A stretch of 64,000 nucleotides of DNA from DASUPK01 sp963797265 (GTDB taxonomy: Bacteria > Actinomycetota > Thermoleophilia > Solirubrobacterales > 70-9). Location: contig CAWCOY010000004.1 of assembly GCA_963797265.1 (NCBI GenBank), forward strand, positions 124,001 to 188,000, read 5' to 3'. The notes under the pieces were generated by a model that was not told the origin of the DNA, did not search any database, and saw only the letters and a list, made by a program, of their open reading frames with translations. Below are positions 50,124-59,280 of this stretch, one piece after another. The translations under genes and the position numbers were made by a program. Each line of letters opens with the position of its first letter. Position 1 is the first letter of the stretch.

Positions 50124-51350
50124 CTAGCGGAAAATCCCCGTGTGCCCCAGCGAGTACCGCCCCGGCTGCGGATAGATGCAGAGGCCGTGCGGGCCGCTCC
50201 CGACCGAAATCCGGGCCAGCAGGTGCCCGTTTCGCGTGCTGATCGCGTAGACCTCGGCGCCGTAGCGGCCGGAGAGCCAGAGAACCCGCCCGTCCGCCGA
50301 GATGCCGCCCATGTCCGGACTCCCGCCCGGGATCGGCCAGGTGTGCACCACTTTCCGTGACGCGAAGGAGATCACCGAGACAGCGCCGGCCGCGCGATCC
50401 GAAACGTAGAGGTAGCGCGAGTCGCGACTCACGTATTCGCCGTGCGCGCCGGAGGCGGTGGGAATGAAGCCGACCCGCTTCAAGCTTTTCGCGTCCACCA
50501 GCCAGACTCCGCCGGAGGCCTGGTCGGCGATGTAGAAGGTCTTGCCGTCCGGGGAGAGCTTGACGTCCTGCGGCTCCGCTCCGGAGCGCAGCGTGAGACG
50601 CGCCACCACCCTCTGATGGGGGATGTCGACCTTGATCATGCCTCCACCGAACTCGCAGGTCACAAGCGCATATCGCCCGTCAGCAGTGAAGTCCATGTGG
50701 TTGACCCCATCGCACGGCACGGAGAGCTTGTCGTAGCTCCGCATCGTGTGCGGGTCCCTGAAGTCGAGCGTCTGCAACCGCTCCTCCACCACGATCGCGT
50801 AGCGCCCGTCCGGCGTGAAGTAGAGGTTGTATGGGTCGGTCACCGCGATCGGCCTGCCCGGCCGTCCCGTCGCAGGATTGATCGGTGTCAGGCTGTTGCC
50901 CTCGTCGTTGTTGACCCAGAGCGTCTTCAGGTCGTACGACGGCACCACGTGCTGGGGGAGGGCGCCGACCGGGAATTGACCGGTCACCCTGTAGGTATGC
51001 GGATTGATCACGCTCACCGTGTTGCTCTCGCTGTTCGGGACGTAGACGCGAGAGGGGAAATGCCCCACGACAGGCGAGAGTCGCCCCGGGCGATCGGCGG
51101 CGTATACGTCATGGGGGTCGAGCAGAGGCCGGACCGTGTAGTGGCGCGCAGCCTCCCGCCGCTGGGCGGCCGACTGCCTGGCAGGGTCCGGGGCTGGGGC
51201 CGCGGGGACGGTCTTCAATCCGTGGTCCGGGCCCGAGCCAAGCGAGGACAGGGCCCAGACCAGCACCGCCGCCATCACACTCAGCAACGCGATCAGCCTG
51301 ACGAGGCCACGTCGCCTGGCGCGGCTCATTCGTCGCCGCTCGCCGCTCAT
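50124..51350 (-). CDS. Membrane-anchored YVTN-type beta-propeller protein
   Basis: 408 residues: an Arg-rich start and one membrane helix (LIALLSVMAAVLVWALSSLG), then a propeller with repeats such as VYVPNSESNTVSVINP, FTPDGRYAIVVEE, LSPDGKTFYIADQASGGVW and YLYVSDRAAGAVSVIS. These fit the YVTN/lactonase-like class, exposed outside the cell. Ligand or enzymatic role is unknown. It diverges from the Kelch-like protein at 51458, and both share a similar membrane-anchor layout. Confidence 0.85.
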   Translation of the reverse strand: MSGERRRMSRARRRGLVRLIALLSVMAAVLVWALSSLGSGPDHGLKTVPAAPAPDPARQSAAQRREAARHYTVRPLLDPHDVYAADRPGRLSPVVGHFPSRVYVPNSESNTVSVINPHTYRVTGQFPVGALPQHVVPSYDLKTLWVNNDEGNSLTPINPATGRPGRPIAVTDPYNLYFTPDGRYAIVVEERLQTLDFRDPHTMRSYDKLSVPCDGVNHMDFTADGRYALVTCEFGGGMIKVDIPHQRVVARLTLRSGAEPQDVKLSPDGKTFYIADQASGGVWLVDAKSLKRVGFIPTASGAHGEYVSRDSRYLYVSDRAAGAVSVISFASRKVVHTWPIPGGSPDMGGISADGRVLWLSGRYGAEVYAISTRNGHLLARISVGSGPHGLCIYPQPGRYSLGHTGIFR

Positions 51351-51457
51351 GGCGATCGAGCGTCCTGGCCGCTGATGAAGCGAACCTAAGAGCGCGAGTA
51401 GAAGACCCTCACGTCCGCGCTTAGACGCACTTCACCTGCGGAGTCGAGTGTTCGGCC

Positions 51458-52459
51458 ATGAGCCCGTCGCGCCGCCGAGGGCTTACCCGGTTGGGGATCC
51501 TGATCGCCTCCGTGATCGGGCTGATCGCGGTCGCCCTCGGCGTGATCGGCGGCTCGGGAGACGGGTCCTCCCCGACCAGCACGACGAACGCGAAGCCCAC
51601 GAGACCCGTCCGGCTGACCGCAACGGAGTCTCGCTTGCATCTTCCGGTCGCCCTCCATGGCCTCGCCGTAGCTCCGACACCTCACGGCCTGCTGGCGATC
51701 GGGGGTGCGGACGGTGGCGACGTCTCGAGGGACACGGTCTACCGGCTCGACCCCCAGGCAGATTCGACGACACCGGCGGGCACCTTGGTCCAGCCCCTTC
51801 ACGACGCCGCCGCGACGACGCTCGCGGGAAGGGCCCTCGTCTTCGGCGGCGGAAATATCTCAACGCTCGACCTGGTCCAGGCGCTTTCGTCTGGCGAGCG
51901 CGCGACCCAGGTGGGAACCCTGCCTGCGGCGATCTCGGACCTCTCGTCGGTCACCCAGGGGGACGCCGCCTACGTTCTCGGCGGTTACGACGGAACGAGG
52001 CCCAGGGCGTCCGTCCTGCGAACCGCGGACGGGCGTGCGTTCACCCGCGTAGCTCGCCTCCCCACCCCGGTCCGATACGCGGCAGTGGCGGCGCTGCCGG
52101 GCAAGATCTACGTGTTTGGCGGCGAGCTCGCCGACGGGAGCGACACCGACGCAATCCAGGAGTATGACGTCGCCACCGAGCACGCTGTGATCGCGGGCCA
52201 CCTCCCCGCGCCAGTCTCCCACGCGGCGGCCGTCACACTCGACGGTGCGATCTACGTGCTCGGGGGACGGATGATGGGCGCCCCGAGCGACCGGATCCTG
52301 CGCTTCGACCAATCGCGGAACCTCGCACTCCCGGCCAGGCACCTCCCGCAGCCGGTCTACGACGGGGCCGCCGCGACGTACCGTGGCCGGGCGTACCTGC
52401 TCGGCGGATTCGGGAAGAACGGCTCTCCGCTCGCCTCGGTGATTGAGCTGCGTCCCTAG
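51458..52459 (+). CDS. Membrane-anchored Kelch-repeat protein
   Basis: 333 residues. A membrane helix (LGILIASVIGLIAVALGVIG) and a Ser/Thr linker precede about five Kelch-like blades with paired Gly (LLAIGGADGG, ALVFGGGN, AYVLGGYDGTRP, IYVFGGELADG, IYVLGGRMMGAP, AYLLGGFGKNG). Typical for extracytosolic Kelch proteins; function unknown. Its TAG stop and the hypB TAG stop overlap within CTAG. Confidence 0.88.
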   Translation: MSPSRRRGLTRLGILIASVIGLIAVALGVIGGSGDGSSPTSTTNAKPTRPVRLTATESRLHLPVALHGLAVAPTPHGLLAIGGADGGDVSRDTVYRLDPQADSTTPAGTLVQPLHDAAATTLAGRALVFGGGNISTLDLVQALSSGERATQVGTLPAAISDLSSVTQGDAAYVLGGYDGTRPRASVLRTADGRAFTRVARLPTPVRYAAVAALPGKIYVFGGELADGSDTDAIQEYDVATEHAVIAGHLPAPVSHAAAVTLDGAIYVLGGRMMGAPSDRILRFDQSRNLALPARHLPQPVYDGAAATYRGRAYLLGGFGKNGSPLASVIELRP

Positions 52460-53130
52460 CCTCGGTCCGCCTGGGCCGCAAGGAGGTGCTCCTTCAACGC
52501 CCCTACTCCCTCAGCCGACCGGGCGCTGACTTCCATCGTTTCGACCGCCGGGTTCACCTGGTCGAGATTGGCGAGAAAGCGGTCCAGCGAGAAGTCGACG
52601 TGCGGGAGGAGGTCGATCTTGTTGATGACGACGAGCTCGCAGGTGCGGAACATCAGCGGGTACTTGAGGGGCTTGTCGTCGCCCTCGGTCACGGAGCTGA
52701 TCATCCAGCGGTGATGCTCGCCGACCGTGAACTCCGCCGGGCAGACGAGATTGCCGACGTTCTCGATCACGAGCAGGTCGATCTCCTCGAGCGGGATCTG
52801 AGGAAGCGCCGAGCGGGCCATGTTGGCGTCGAGGTGGCACTCGCCGCCAAAGGCCGGGTCCGTGTTGATCTGGGTGACGGGGACGTGGAGGTGGCTCAGC
52901 CGGTCGGCGTCGAGGCTGCCGCGGACGTCGCCCTCCAGCACGCCGACCCGGACGTCGCCGGTTCCGCCCTCGAGCGCTCGCTCGAGGAGGGTGGTCTTGC
53001 CGGCGCCGGGGGCGCTCATCAGGTTGATGACGGTGACGCCGGCGGCGTCGAAGTCGGCGCGATTCGCCTCGGCGATCGTCTGGTTGGCGTCGAGCGCGCC
53101 CTCGGCGACGCGGACCGTGGTCTGGTGCAT
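52456..53130 (-). CDS. hypB: Hydrogenase/urease nickel incorporation GTPase HypB
   Basis: 224 residues. HypB, with HypA, inserts Ni into the hydrogenase large subunit. Walker A (SAPGAGKTTLLERAL), VLEGDVRGSLDADRL, IENVGNLVCPAEFTVGEHH and NKIDLLPHVDF are present. The Cys-...-HH segment is the Ni/Zn site at the dimer interface. The His-rich Ni-storage N-terminus found in some HypB is missing. It lies between the two halves of the hydrogenase gene set, apart from hypA and the hypF-E operon. Confidence 0.97.
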   Translation of the reverse strand: MHQTTVRVAEGALDANQTIAEANRADFDAAGVTVINLMSAPGAGKTTLLERALEGGTGDVRVGVLEGDVRGSLDADRLSHLHVPVTQINTDPAFGGECHLDANMARSALPQIPLEEIDLLVIENVGNLVCPAEFTVGEHHRWMISSVTEGDDKPLKYPLMFRTCELVVINKIDLLPHVDFSLDRFLANLDQVNPAVETMEVSARSAEGVGALKEHLLAAQADRG

Positions 53131-53153
53131 GTCAGAAGCCTGACACGCCGGCG

Positions 53154-53429
53154 TCAGCTCTTGTCGGCCCAGTCCCGCTCGGCCTCGGCCTCCATCCGCT
53201 CGAGGCGCTCGTAGTAGTCCGGGAACTCCTTCATGTGGGCGAGCGCGATCTTGCCGGTGACGATCGGGTCGTCTGCGGTGACATCGGTCTGCGGGTCGTG
53301 GCTGCCGTGCTCGTACTCGACGTCCATCCCTGCCCGGAACTGCTCCAGGTCAAAGCGCTCCCAGTCGACACCGATCTCGTCCCCGACACGCCGGGCCTCC
53401 TCGGTGCTGGTGCGTCGTTCCTCGGGCAT
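53154..53429 (-). CDS. DUF5661-like small protein
   Basis: 91 residues, charged and cytosolic: ARRVGDEIGVDWERFDLEQF, GMDVEYEHGSHDP and IALAHMKEFPDYYERLERME fit the DUF5661 family (function unknown). ATG 53429 is chosen because upstream residues are antisense-like. It lies 23 bases upstream of hypB on the same strand and may be co-transcribed. Confidence 0.75.
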   Translation of the reverse strand: MPEERRTSTEEARRVGDEIGVDWERFDLEQFRAGMDVEYEHGSHDPQTDVTADDPIVTGKIALAHMKEFPDYYERLERMEAEAERDWADKS

Positions 53430-53436
53430 CTCAGAC

Positions 53437-55038
53437 CTACTTCTTCTTCTTCTTGTTCTTGTGCCGCTCGTAGGCACCGATGTCGGGGCGACTGTCTCGC
53501 CGGACACCTCGCTGGTCGACCCGGACCACCTGCGGCGGGAGAGCCGTGGGGTCGGCCGCGTTGATCGCCCGTGATCCGGACTGGAGCGCGACCGTCTTCG
53601 TCGGCCCGCCGTTCTTCGCCAGCTTGCCGAGCTTGAGGGCGCCGCCGATCAGGTCGCCCGCCGCGGTGAAGCCGACGCACCCGCTCGGGTCGCCGAGCAG
53701 GTTGTGCCCCTGCGACGCGATTCCGGTGGCAGCCGTGAAGCAGTCCGGGCCCTCGGCGCCGGCACTGTTGAGCGCCACGATCGTGTTCTGGACGCTGAAC
53801 GTGTCGGTTGCGCCCTTGTAGAGCCCGCCGCCCCGTCCGGCGACATTGCGGACGACCGTGGCGGCCACGAGCCTGGCGGATGCGAATCCGGTGGAGGCGG
53901 AGACACCGCCGCCGCTGCCGCCCGCCCTGTTGTTCGCGATCGTGGAGTTCTCGACCTGGAGCCCGGGCGGGAACCCCGCAAACTCGCTCGACACGCTCGC
54001 GGCAATACCACCGCCGTCAAGAGCAGCCCGATTCGAGGAGATCGTGGAGTTGGTGACCTCCGTGAAGGTCGTTGCCAGGCCTCCCCCGGAAGCGCCGGAT
54101 TGATTGCCGGTGATGGTGGAGCTGTCGACCGCCACGTCGAGCGCCTCGGAGTTCCCGAGCGAGCTGAAGAGCGCGCCACCGGGGCCGGTGGCGCGGTTGT
54201 CGCCCACGAAGCTTCGGCTGAGCTTGATGCCGGCCTCGTTGGTCAGCGCCGCCATGCCGCCAGCGCCCCCCGCGCGGTTGCGGGTGGCGCGGGTCCGGGT
54301 GACCATCGCGTAGGTGCGGTCCGCCCGACCGTCCATGGCCAGGGCGCCGCCATCGCCCGCGGCCGAGTTCCCCTTGAGGCGGCTCTTGCTGACCTCGAGT
54401 CCGCCGCGGCTGTAGACGGCACCCCCATCGCCGTTGGCCGTGTTCTTGACCAGCCGGCTGTTGCGAATGGTGATGCCGCCCGCGTAGATCGCGCCCCCGT
54501 TGCTCCCGCTGATGTCGTTCGGGGTTTCCTGCCCCCGCGCGTGGCCCCCGCGCAATACAACCCGATTGAGAGTGAGGCCGGAGGAGCCGGCGGAATCGAT
54601 CACGCGGTCGATCCCGTTGGCGTCGATCGTCGCCGGACTACGTCCCTTGGGAGTCCCGATCGTGTAGTAGGTCACCGATCGCGGCGCCGACTGGAGGTCG
54701 AGGTCGCCGGTCGTCGGCGAATCGTCGCCGCGGCTCCGCCGGGTGAGGCGATAGCGCCTCCCGGGCCGCAGCACGATCTTCGGGCACTTCCTGAGAGCCG
54801 GGCCGCTCACACGGCAACTCGGGGCCGGCGTGTTGCCGGCGGCGAGCACCGCCTCGCGCAGCGAGCAGTTGTTGGGCTTGCAGCCGTTCGGTTTCGGGTC
54901 GTCGGTTCGCGTGGGGCGATAGGTCTTGGCCGACGCAGCAGCTGCCAGCGTCAGCACGCCAATCCCGACCGTGAGAACGGCAAGGATCGCCTTCGCGCTA
55001 GGACGCCTGGGTTTGTCGCCGGCCCGGCTCATTGGCAT
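53437..55038 (-). CDS. Secreted right-handed beta-helix protein with Lys-rich tail
   Basis: About 533 residues. A signal peptide (AILAVLTVGIGVLTLAAAASA) leads to CKPNNCSLREAVLAAGNTPA, the entry motif common to autotransporter-like/Chlamydia Pmp-like beta-helices. Many short beta-coils follow (GGAIYAGGITIRNS, GGAVYSRGGLEVSKS, NRAALDGGGIA). The C-terminus is DIGAYERHKNKKKKK. It is likely a surface adhesin or polysaccharide-binding protein. Starts at 55038 and 55032 are both possible; no clear ribosome site. Confidence 0.85.
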   Translation of the reverse strand: MPMSRAGDKPRRPSAKAILAVLTVGIGVLTLAAAASAKTYRPTRTDDPKPNGCKPNNCSLREAVLAAGNTPAPSCRVSGPALRKCPKIVLRPGRRYRLTRRSRGDDSPTTGDLDLQSAPRSVTYYTIGTPKGRSPATIDANGIDRVIDSAGSSGLTLNRVVLRGGHARGQETPNDISGSNGGAIYAGGITIRNSRLVKNTANGDGGAVYSRGGLEVSKSRLKGNSAAGDGGALAMDGRADRTYAMVTRTRATRNRAGGAGGMAALTNEAGIKLSRSFVGDNRATGPGGALFSSLGNSEALDVAVDSSTITGNQSGASGGGLATTFTEVTNSTISSNRAALDGGGIAASVSSEFAGFPPGLQVENSTIANNRAGGSGGGVSASTGFASARLVAATVVRNVAGRGGGLYKGATDTFSVQNTIVALNSAGAEGPDCFTAATGIASQGHNLLGDPSGCVGFTAAGDLIGGALKLGKLAKNGGPTKTVALQSGSRAINAADPTALPPQVVRVDQRGVRRDSRPDIGAYERHKNKKKKK

Positions 55039-55144
55039 CGGAATACGAGCCAGGCTAGTTGGCGCCGCGTCCTCTGAGATCCGTGTCGCCGACGGCCGCT
55101 GCCTCCGTGGGGAACACCTACTTGCCGAGGGCAATCCGCTCCTC

Positions 55145-55489
55145 TCAGGAGGTGCTGCTGGTCACCGGGGGCGGAGAGTACGAGTAGCCGCCGGAACCCG
55201 AGGAGTATCCGTCCGAACCCGAGGAGTAGTCGTCTTCCGAACCTGAGGAGTAGCCGCTCGAACCTGACGAAGTGCCGGTCGACGAGCCGCTGGTGGAATT
55301 GGAAGTCGAGGCTTTGGCGGCGTGCTTGGCGGCCTTCGGGCCGAGCGACGGATCGCTCCCCGCGGCCATCTGGGCGGCGATCAATCCGCCGATCGCCAGG
55401 GTCGCGACGATGGCGAGCATCGCGATCTTCGCCGTCAGCGCCTTGGTGGACTGGCGAGGCTGCCGGCGGTATCTGCGGTACTCGGACAT
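55145..55489 (-). CDS. Membrane-anchored Ser/Gly/Tyr-rich protein, cassette 2
   Basis: 114 residues: a basic start (MSEYRRYRRQPRQSTKALTA), one membrane helix (IAMLAIVATLAIGGLIAAQMA), a short basic spacer and a tail of SSGS/YSSGS units ending PPPVTSSTS. The ending matches that of the cassette 1 protein at 33123-33464. Its ATG shares one base with the FRD stop (TGATG). It occupies the place where Streptomyces-type operons encode an FMN_bind protein, but no such domain is visible. Confidence 0.8.
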   Translation of the reverse strand: MSEYRRYRRQPRQSTKALTAKIAMLAIVATLAIGGLIAAQMAAGSDPSLGPKAAKHAAKASTSNSTSGSSTGTSSGSSGYSSGSEDDYSSGSDGYSSGSGGYSYSPPPVTSSTS

Positions 55490-56085
55490 CAGAACTGCTC
55501 CGATGGGAGAGGGATCCGGCGCCGCCGGCGGCCTCTGGCCGGCTCGTCGCTCGGCAACAGCCGGATCCCGGCCATCACCACCACTGGCGCGACGGTCGCG
55601 ATCAGGATGACCAGCAGCCAGAAGGAGCGGGCATCTGTCCCAGCGCCGAGGGTGTGAACGACGGCCAACGCGTAGACGGCAAGCGTCCAGCGATGCATCT
55701 TCCGCCAGAGCCCGGGGCCGATCCAGCGGCGCACGTAGAAGGTCAGGCCCAGCAGCGCCGCCAGCCATCCGCCGACGACCCCGAGGCCGGTCCAGACAGG
55801 CTTGTGCGACATGACGAACGGGATGGCGATCCCGGAGAGACCCGGCCGCAGGTAGGTGTCGCCGAGCAGCACCAGGCCGTGGGCCGCGATGAAGATGAGC
55901 GCGGCCAGCGCCGTCGCCTCGTGGACCTGCCTCAGCCTGGCCATCGCGCCGGGGCCCCTGGCGGCGCGCATCGCCATGGCGAGGCCCATGCCGACCGAGA
56001 CGGCAACGAGCACCAGCGCCACCACGCCGAACGCACGACTGGCGATCCAGAAGATGTGCTGCCCGGGATCGGTGTAGGCATTCAT
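55489..56085 (-). CDS. Ferric-reductase-like transmembrane (FRD) haem protein, cassette 2
   Basis: 198 residues with about six membrane helices. The His pairs of the cassette 1 FRD are conserved (VHEATALAALIFIAAH and MHRWTLAVYALAVVH, then TLGAGTD), as are LLGDTYLRPGLSGIAIPF and WLAALLGLTFYVRR. Electron transfer across the membrane through two haems is the likely role. It overlaps apbE upstream by ATGA and the Ser-rich gene downstream by one base. Confidence 0.9.
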   Translation of the reverse strand: MNAYTDPGQHIFWIASRAFGVVALVLVAVSVGMGLAMAMRAARGPGAMARLRQVHEATALAALIFIAAHGLVLLGDTYLRPGLSGIAIPFVMSHKPVWTGLGVVGGWLAALLGLTFYVRRWIGPGLWRKMHRWTLAVYALAVVHTLGAGTDARSFWLLVILIATVAPVVVMAGIRLLPSDEPARGRRRRRIPLPSEQF

Positions 56086-57071
56086 GCCGCGACCGCCTGG
56101 GCCCGGTCGCGAGGCCGCTCGGCCAGGGAGCCGCAGAGTTCGACTCCGCCGTCGTCGAGGACCATCAGACCGCCGTGCTCGGAGAGGATCTCCGGCGCTC
56201 CCTCCGGCCCTGCTAGAAAAGCCATCTTGGCGAGCGTTTCCGCCTCCAGGGCCGTGGTCCCGAGCGAGGTGGCCTGCACCAGGCCCGTCCAGGCGGGATG
56301 CCCGGTCGACGGGTCGAGCAGGTGATGGGCGAAGCCGCCTGCCGTGCGCCAGAGGCGAGTCCTGACGCCGCTGGTCGCGACGGCGCCGCCGGCGAGCATG
56401 AACTCGTGGGCGGGCCGGTCAGCGAGGGGATGATCGATGCGGACCGGGCGCTCCAGGGGCCGCTCTCCGCCGAGGCGCAGGTCACCACCGGCGTCGACGA
56501 CGAAGGTCGAGTAGCCGCTCAGGCGCTCGGCGGCCAGGTCCGCGGCGAGCCCCTTGCCGGTGCCGCCGGTGTCGATTCGGACTCCGACGGGCCTTTCCAC
56601 GACTCCGGCGACGGCATCGACGGAGATCTCGCGCCAGCGAGAGCCGGCCCGGGGGCTCGCGGGCTGCCTCTCCGGCGCGACCGCCAGAGCATCGCGAATG
56701 CGCTCGGAGGGGAGATCCGCGCGTGAGGTCGCGTAGCCCGCGTTCTCGAGCTCCCCCACCAGGGTCGGATCCACGAGCCCGCCGGAGCGCCGCGCGGCCC
56801 AGAGGGCCGCAGCGACGGCGACCGCCAGCGTTGGCCTGACGAAGCAGGACTCGCCCGGCTCTGCATTCAGCGCGCAGAGCTCGCTGTCGGGATCGAAGCG
56901 GGTCAGCTTGCGGTGCAGTTGCCGGAGGAAGAACTCGATCTGGATGCCCATCGCCTCTGGCGAGAGAAGCCCTGGCCGAACCGGGGCGCCGATCAGGACG
57001 CGCACATGGGAACCGAAGAGCCTGAAGCGACGGTCGTGCTCGAAATACGGCTGCCGAGGCCCGGGGGTCAC
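56082..57071 (-). CDS. apbE: FAD:protein FMN transferase, cassette 2
   Basis: 329 residues. It shares with the cassette 1 ApbE the blocks RIDTGGTGKGLAADLAAERL, VDAGGDLRLGG and FAHHLLDPSTGHPAWTGL. Attachment of FMN to Ser/Thr in an exported acceptor is the family role. It is the first gene of cassette 2, divergent from the response regulator at 57174 across 102 bases. Confidence 0.94.
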   Translation of the reverse strand: MTPGPRQPYFEHDRRFRLFGSHVRVLIGAPVRPGLLSPEAMGIQIEFFLRQLHRKLTRFDPDSELCALNAEPGESCFVRPTLAVAVAAALWAARRSGGLVDPTLVGELENAGYATSRADLPSERIRDALAVAPERQPASPRAGSRWREISVDAVAGVVERPVGVRIDTGGTGKGLAADLAAERLSGYSTFVVDAGGDLRLGGERPLERPVRIDHPLADRPAHEFMLAGGAVATSGVRTRLWRTAGGFAHHLLDPSTGHPAWTGLVQATSLGTTALEAETLAKMAFLAGPEGAPEILSEHGGLMVLDDGGVELCGSLAERPRDRAQAVAA

Positions 57072-57161
57072 GACCGTGATCGTCGTCGCGGGCGATGAAC
57101 TCCCCGTAAGCCCGGGATGAGAGTTCTCTTAGAAGGGCCCTGGCGCCTCCCGGAGCCCTCC

Positions 57162-57167
57162 TAGCAT
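57162..57167 (+). promoter_or_regulatory. Candidate -10 element of a leaderless response regulator transcript
   Basis: TAGCAT lies six bases ahead of the ATG at 57174, and no Shine-Dalgarno sequence is present. The layout is the same as at 34434-34439 in cassette 1. Confidence 0.45.
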
Positions 57168-57173
57168 TGCCGC

Positions 57174-57851
57174 ATGCGCATCCTGGTGGTAGAGGACGAG
57201 CGCTCCATCGCCCAGTTCATCCAGCGGGGGCTCGAGGCCGACGGCTATTCCGTCGCCTGCGCATACGACGGCGAGGAGGGTCTGGCACTCGCGCGCACCG
57301 GCGACTACGCCCTGGTTGTCCTTGATGTTCTGCTGCCCAGGCTGAGCGGTCTCGAGGTGATCAAGGCGATCCGAGAGGCGGACGCGGTGCTGCCCGTGAT
57401 CATGCTCACCGCCCTGGCGGAGACCGACGACGTCGTTACGGGCCTCGATCTTGGCGCGAACGACTACCTGACCAAGCCGTTCGCCTTCGCGGAGCTGCTG
57501 GCCAGGATCAGGGCGCACCTGCGCCAGCCGCACCAGGCGAGTGCGACCTCGCTCGAGGTCGGCGGGATCAGCCTCGACTTCCGCACCCGGGAGGTCGATC
57601 GCGGCGGGCACGCGGTCAAATTGACGGCCCGTGAGTTCGAGCTCCTGGCGTATCTGATGCGCCATCCCGACCAGGTGATCTCCCGCGCTCAGATCCTGAA
57701 CGCGGTCTGGGGCTACGAGTACGACCCGGGGACGAATGTCCTCGACGTCTACATCGGCTACCTGCGCAAGAAGCTCGCCGAGGACGACGGGCAGGCGCCG
57801 ATCCAGACGGTTCGCTCGGCCGGCTACCGCTTGGTGAGCGCGGATGCCTAG
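57174..57851 (+). CDS. OmpR-family response regulator, cassette 2
   Basis: 225 residues. Receiver blocks VVEDERSIAQFI, VVLDVLLPRLSG (phospho-Asp) and LTKPFAFAELLARI are followed by a winged helix (LTAREFELLAYLMRHPDQ, TNVLDVYIGYLRKKL). It overlaps the kinase gene by eight bases and diverges from the apbE-FRD operon, which is its likely target. Confidence 0.96.
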   Translation: MRILVVEDERSIAQFIQRGLEADGYSVACAYDGEEGLALARTGDYALVVLDVLLPRLSGLEVIKAIREADAVLPVIMLTALAETDDVVTGLDLGANDYLTKPFAFAELLARIRAHLRQPHQASATSLEVGGISLDFRTREVDRGGHAVKLTAREFELLAYLMRHPDQVISRAQILNAVWGYEYDPGTNVLDVYIGYLRKKLAEDDGQAPIQTVRSAGYRLVSADA

Positions 57852-59280
57852 CCGGGCCCCGCGGGGCCTCCGGCTGCGGCTGGTGCTCGCGATCTCCGCC
57901 GTCAGCATCGCCGCGGTGGCGGGGAGCTTCTTCGTGCTGCACGAGACCACGTCAGCCAACCTCCGCGGCCGCATCGACCGTGAGCTGAACGAGCAGTACG
58001 CCGAGTTCCAGCAGCGCGTGCTGAGCGGGGGCAAGGTTCGGCATCCGGCGGGACTGAAGGCAGCGAGCGAGCGCTTCGTCGCCGGGCAGCGCTACCACCC
58101 CGAGGCCCGCATCTTTCTGATCTCGCCTCAGGGACTCGCTCCCGTCACCAACCAGACCCGGATCGTCGACGAGGAGATCGCAGAGAGCCACGCGGGGGGC
58201 GAGAACAACGAGGCCGAGGCCGAGGGCATCGTTTCCACGGGTGACGGCCTGACCACCCTCTCCACTGACGAGACGGGCAAGCTGAGGGTGCTCACCGAGC
58301 CCATCCAGGTCGCGGGCGCGAGGATCGGGACCTTTCGCGTCGCGGATCCGCTCACCTCCGTCGACCAGGCTCTGGCGTCGCTGCGCAACCGCTTCATCGT
58401 GGTCGGGCTCGGGGCGCTGCTGCTCTCCGTGGTGATCGCGATCTGGCTCGCGAACGTGATCTCGCGGCCGCTCCGGCGGATGGCCGCCGTCGCCTCCGCG
58501 GTCGACTCCGGCGATCTCTCTCATCGGATCGACTACAGCGGCGAGGACGAGGCCGGCGTTCTGGCCGACGCCTTCAACCACATGCTGGACCGCCTCGAGG
58601 AAGGCTTCCGGCTGCAGCGCAACTTCGTCTCCGACGCATCGCACGAATTGCGCAGCCCGCTCACCGTGCTCCGGGGGCGAATCGAGCAGCTGGCCGACCA
58701 CACGGGTGACCGCCAGGCCGTTGAAGCCGAGGCCGAGGAGCTGATGCGCGAGGTGCGCCGGATGGAACGGCTCACCGACGACATGCTCACCCTGGCCAAG
58801 GCCGAGCGCGGTGGGCTCGTGCAGACTCGGCGCGTACCGCTCGACGATTTCGTCGAGGACCTCCGTCGGGATCTGCCGCTGCTCGGCTCACGCCAGTACA
58901 GCGTCGAGTCGAGCCTGCACGGTGACCTCGAGGCCGACCCCGACCGGCTCGCGCAGGTCCTGCGCAACCTGGTCACCAATGCGGTGCGCCACACCGCCGC
59001 TGACGGCCACATCGACATCTCGATCGCCTCGGAGAACGGCTCAGCCGTCTTCGCGGTCAGCGACGACGGTACCGGGATCGAGCCCGACCAACTCGGCCGG
59101 ATCTTCGATCGCTTCCACCGGACCGACGAGGGACGCAGCCGGGCCGAGGGAGGCAGCGGGTTGGGGCTTGCGATCGCGAGGGCGATCGTCGAGGCGCACG
59201 GGGGCTCGATCGCGGCCGAGTCCCCTCCGGGTGACGGCGCGACCATCCGCTTCTCTATCCCCGGCTACCGCTCGGACTAG
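57844..59280 (+). CDS. Sensor histidine kinase, cassette 2
   Basis: 478 residues: first helix (LVLAISAVSIAAVAGSFFVL), external sensor of about 150 residues, second helix (FIVVGLGALLLSVVIAIWLA), HAMP, HisKA with SDASHELRSPLTVLRG, and ATPase motifs LVTNAVRHTAADG, VSDDGTGIEPDQLG and GSGLGLAIARAIV. Its external domain is unrelated by eye to that of the cassette 1 kinase, so the two systems may sense different signals. Its TAG stop overlaps the convergent ferredoxin stop within CTAG. Confidence 0.95.
   Translation: MPSRAPRGLRLRLVLAISAVSIAAVAGSFFVLHETTSANLRGRIDRELNEQYAEFQQRVLSGGKVRHPAGLKAASERFVAGQRYHPEARIFLISPQGLAPVTNQTRIVDEEIAESHAGGENNEAEAEGIVSTGDGLTTLSTDETGKLRVLTEPIQVAGARIGTFRVADPLTSVDQALASLRNRFIVVGLGALLLSVVIAIWLANVISRPLRRMAAVASAVDSGDLSHRIDYSGEDEAGVLADAFNHMLDRLEEGFRLQRNFVSDASHELRSPLTVLRGRIEQLADHTGDRQAVEAEAEELMREVRRMERLTDDMLTLAKAERGGLVQTRRVPLDDFVEDLRRDLPLLGSRQYSVESSLHGDLEADPDRLAQVLRNLVTNAVRHTAADGHIDISIASENGSAVFAVSDDGTGIEPDQLGRIFDRFHRTDEGRSRAEGGSGLGLAIARAIVEAHGGSIAAESPPGDGATIRFSIPGYRSD

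Noticed and set aside
50083..50360. Continuation of the cupin fragment frame as a 185-residue protein.
   Set aside because: Beyond 50082 the frame is antisense to the beta-propeller gene, and before 49959 it is antisense to the SnoaL-like gene.
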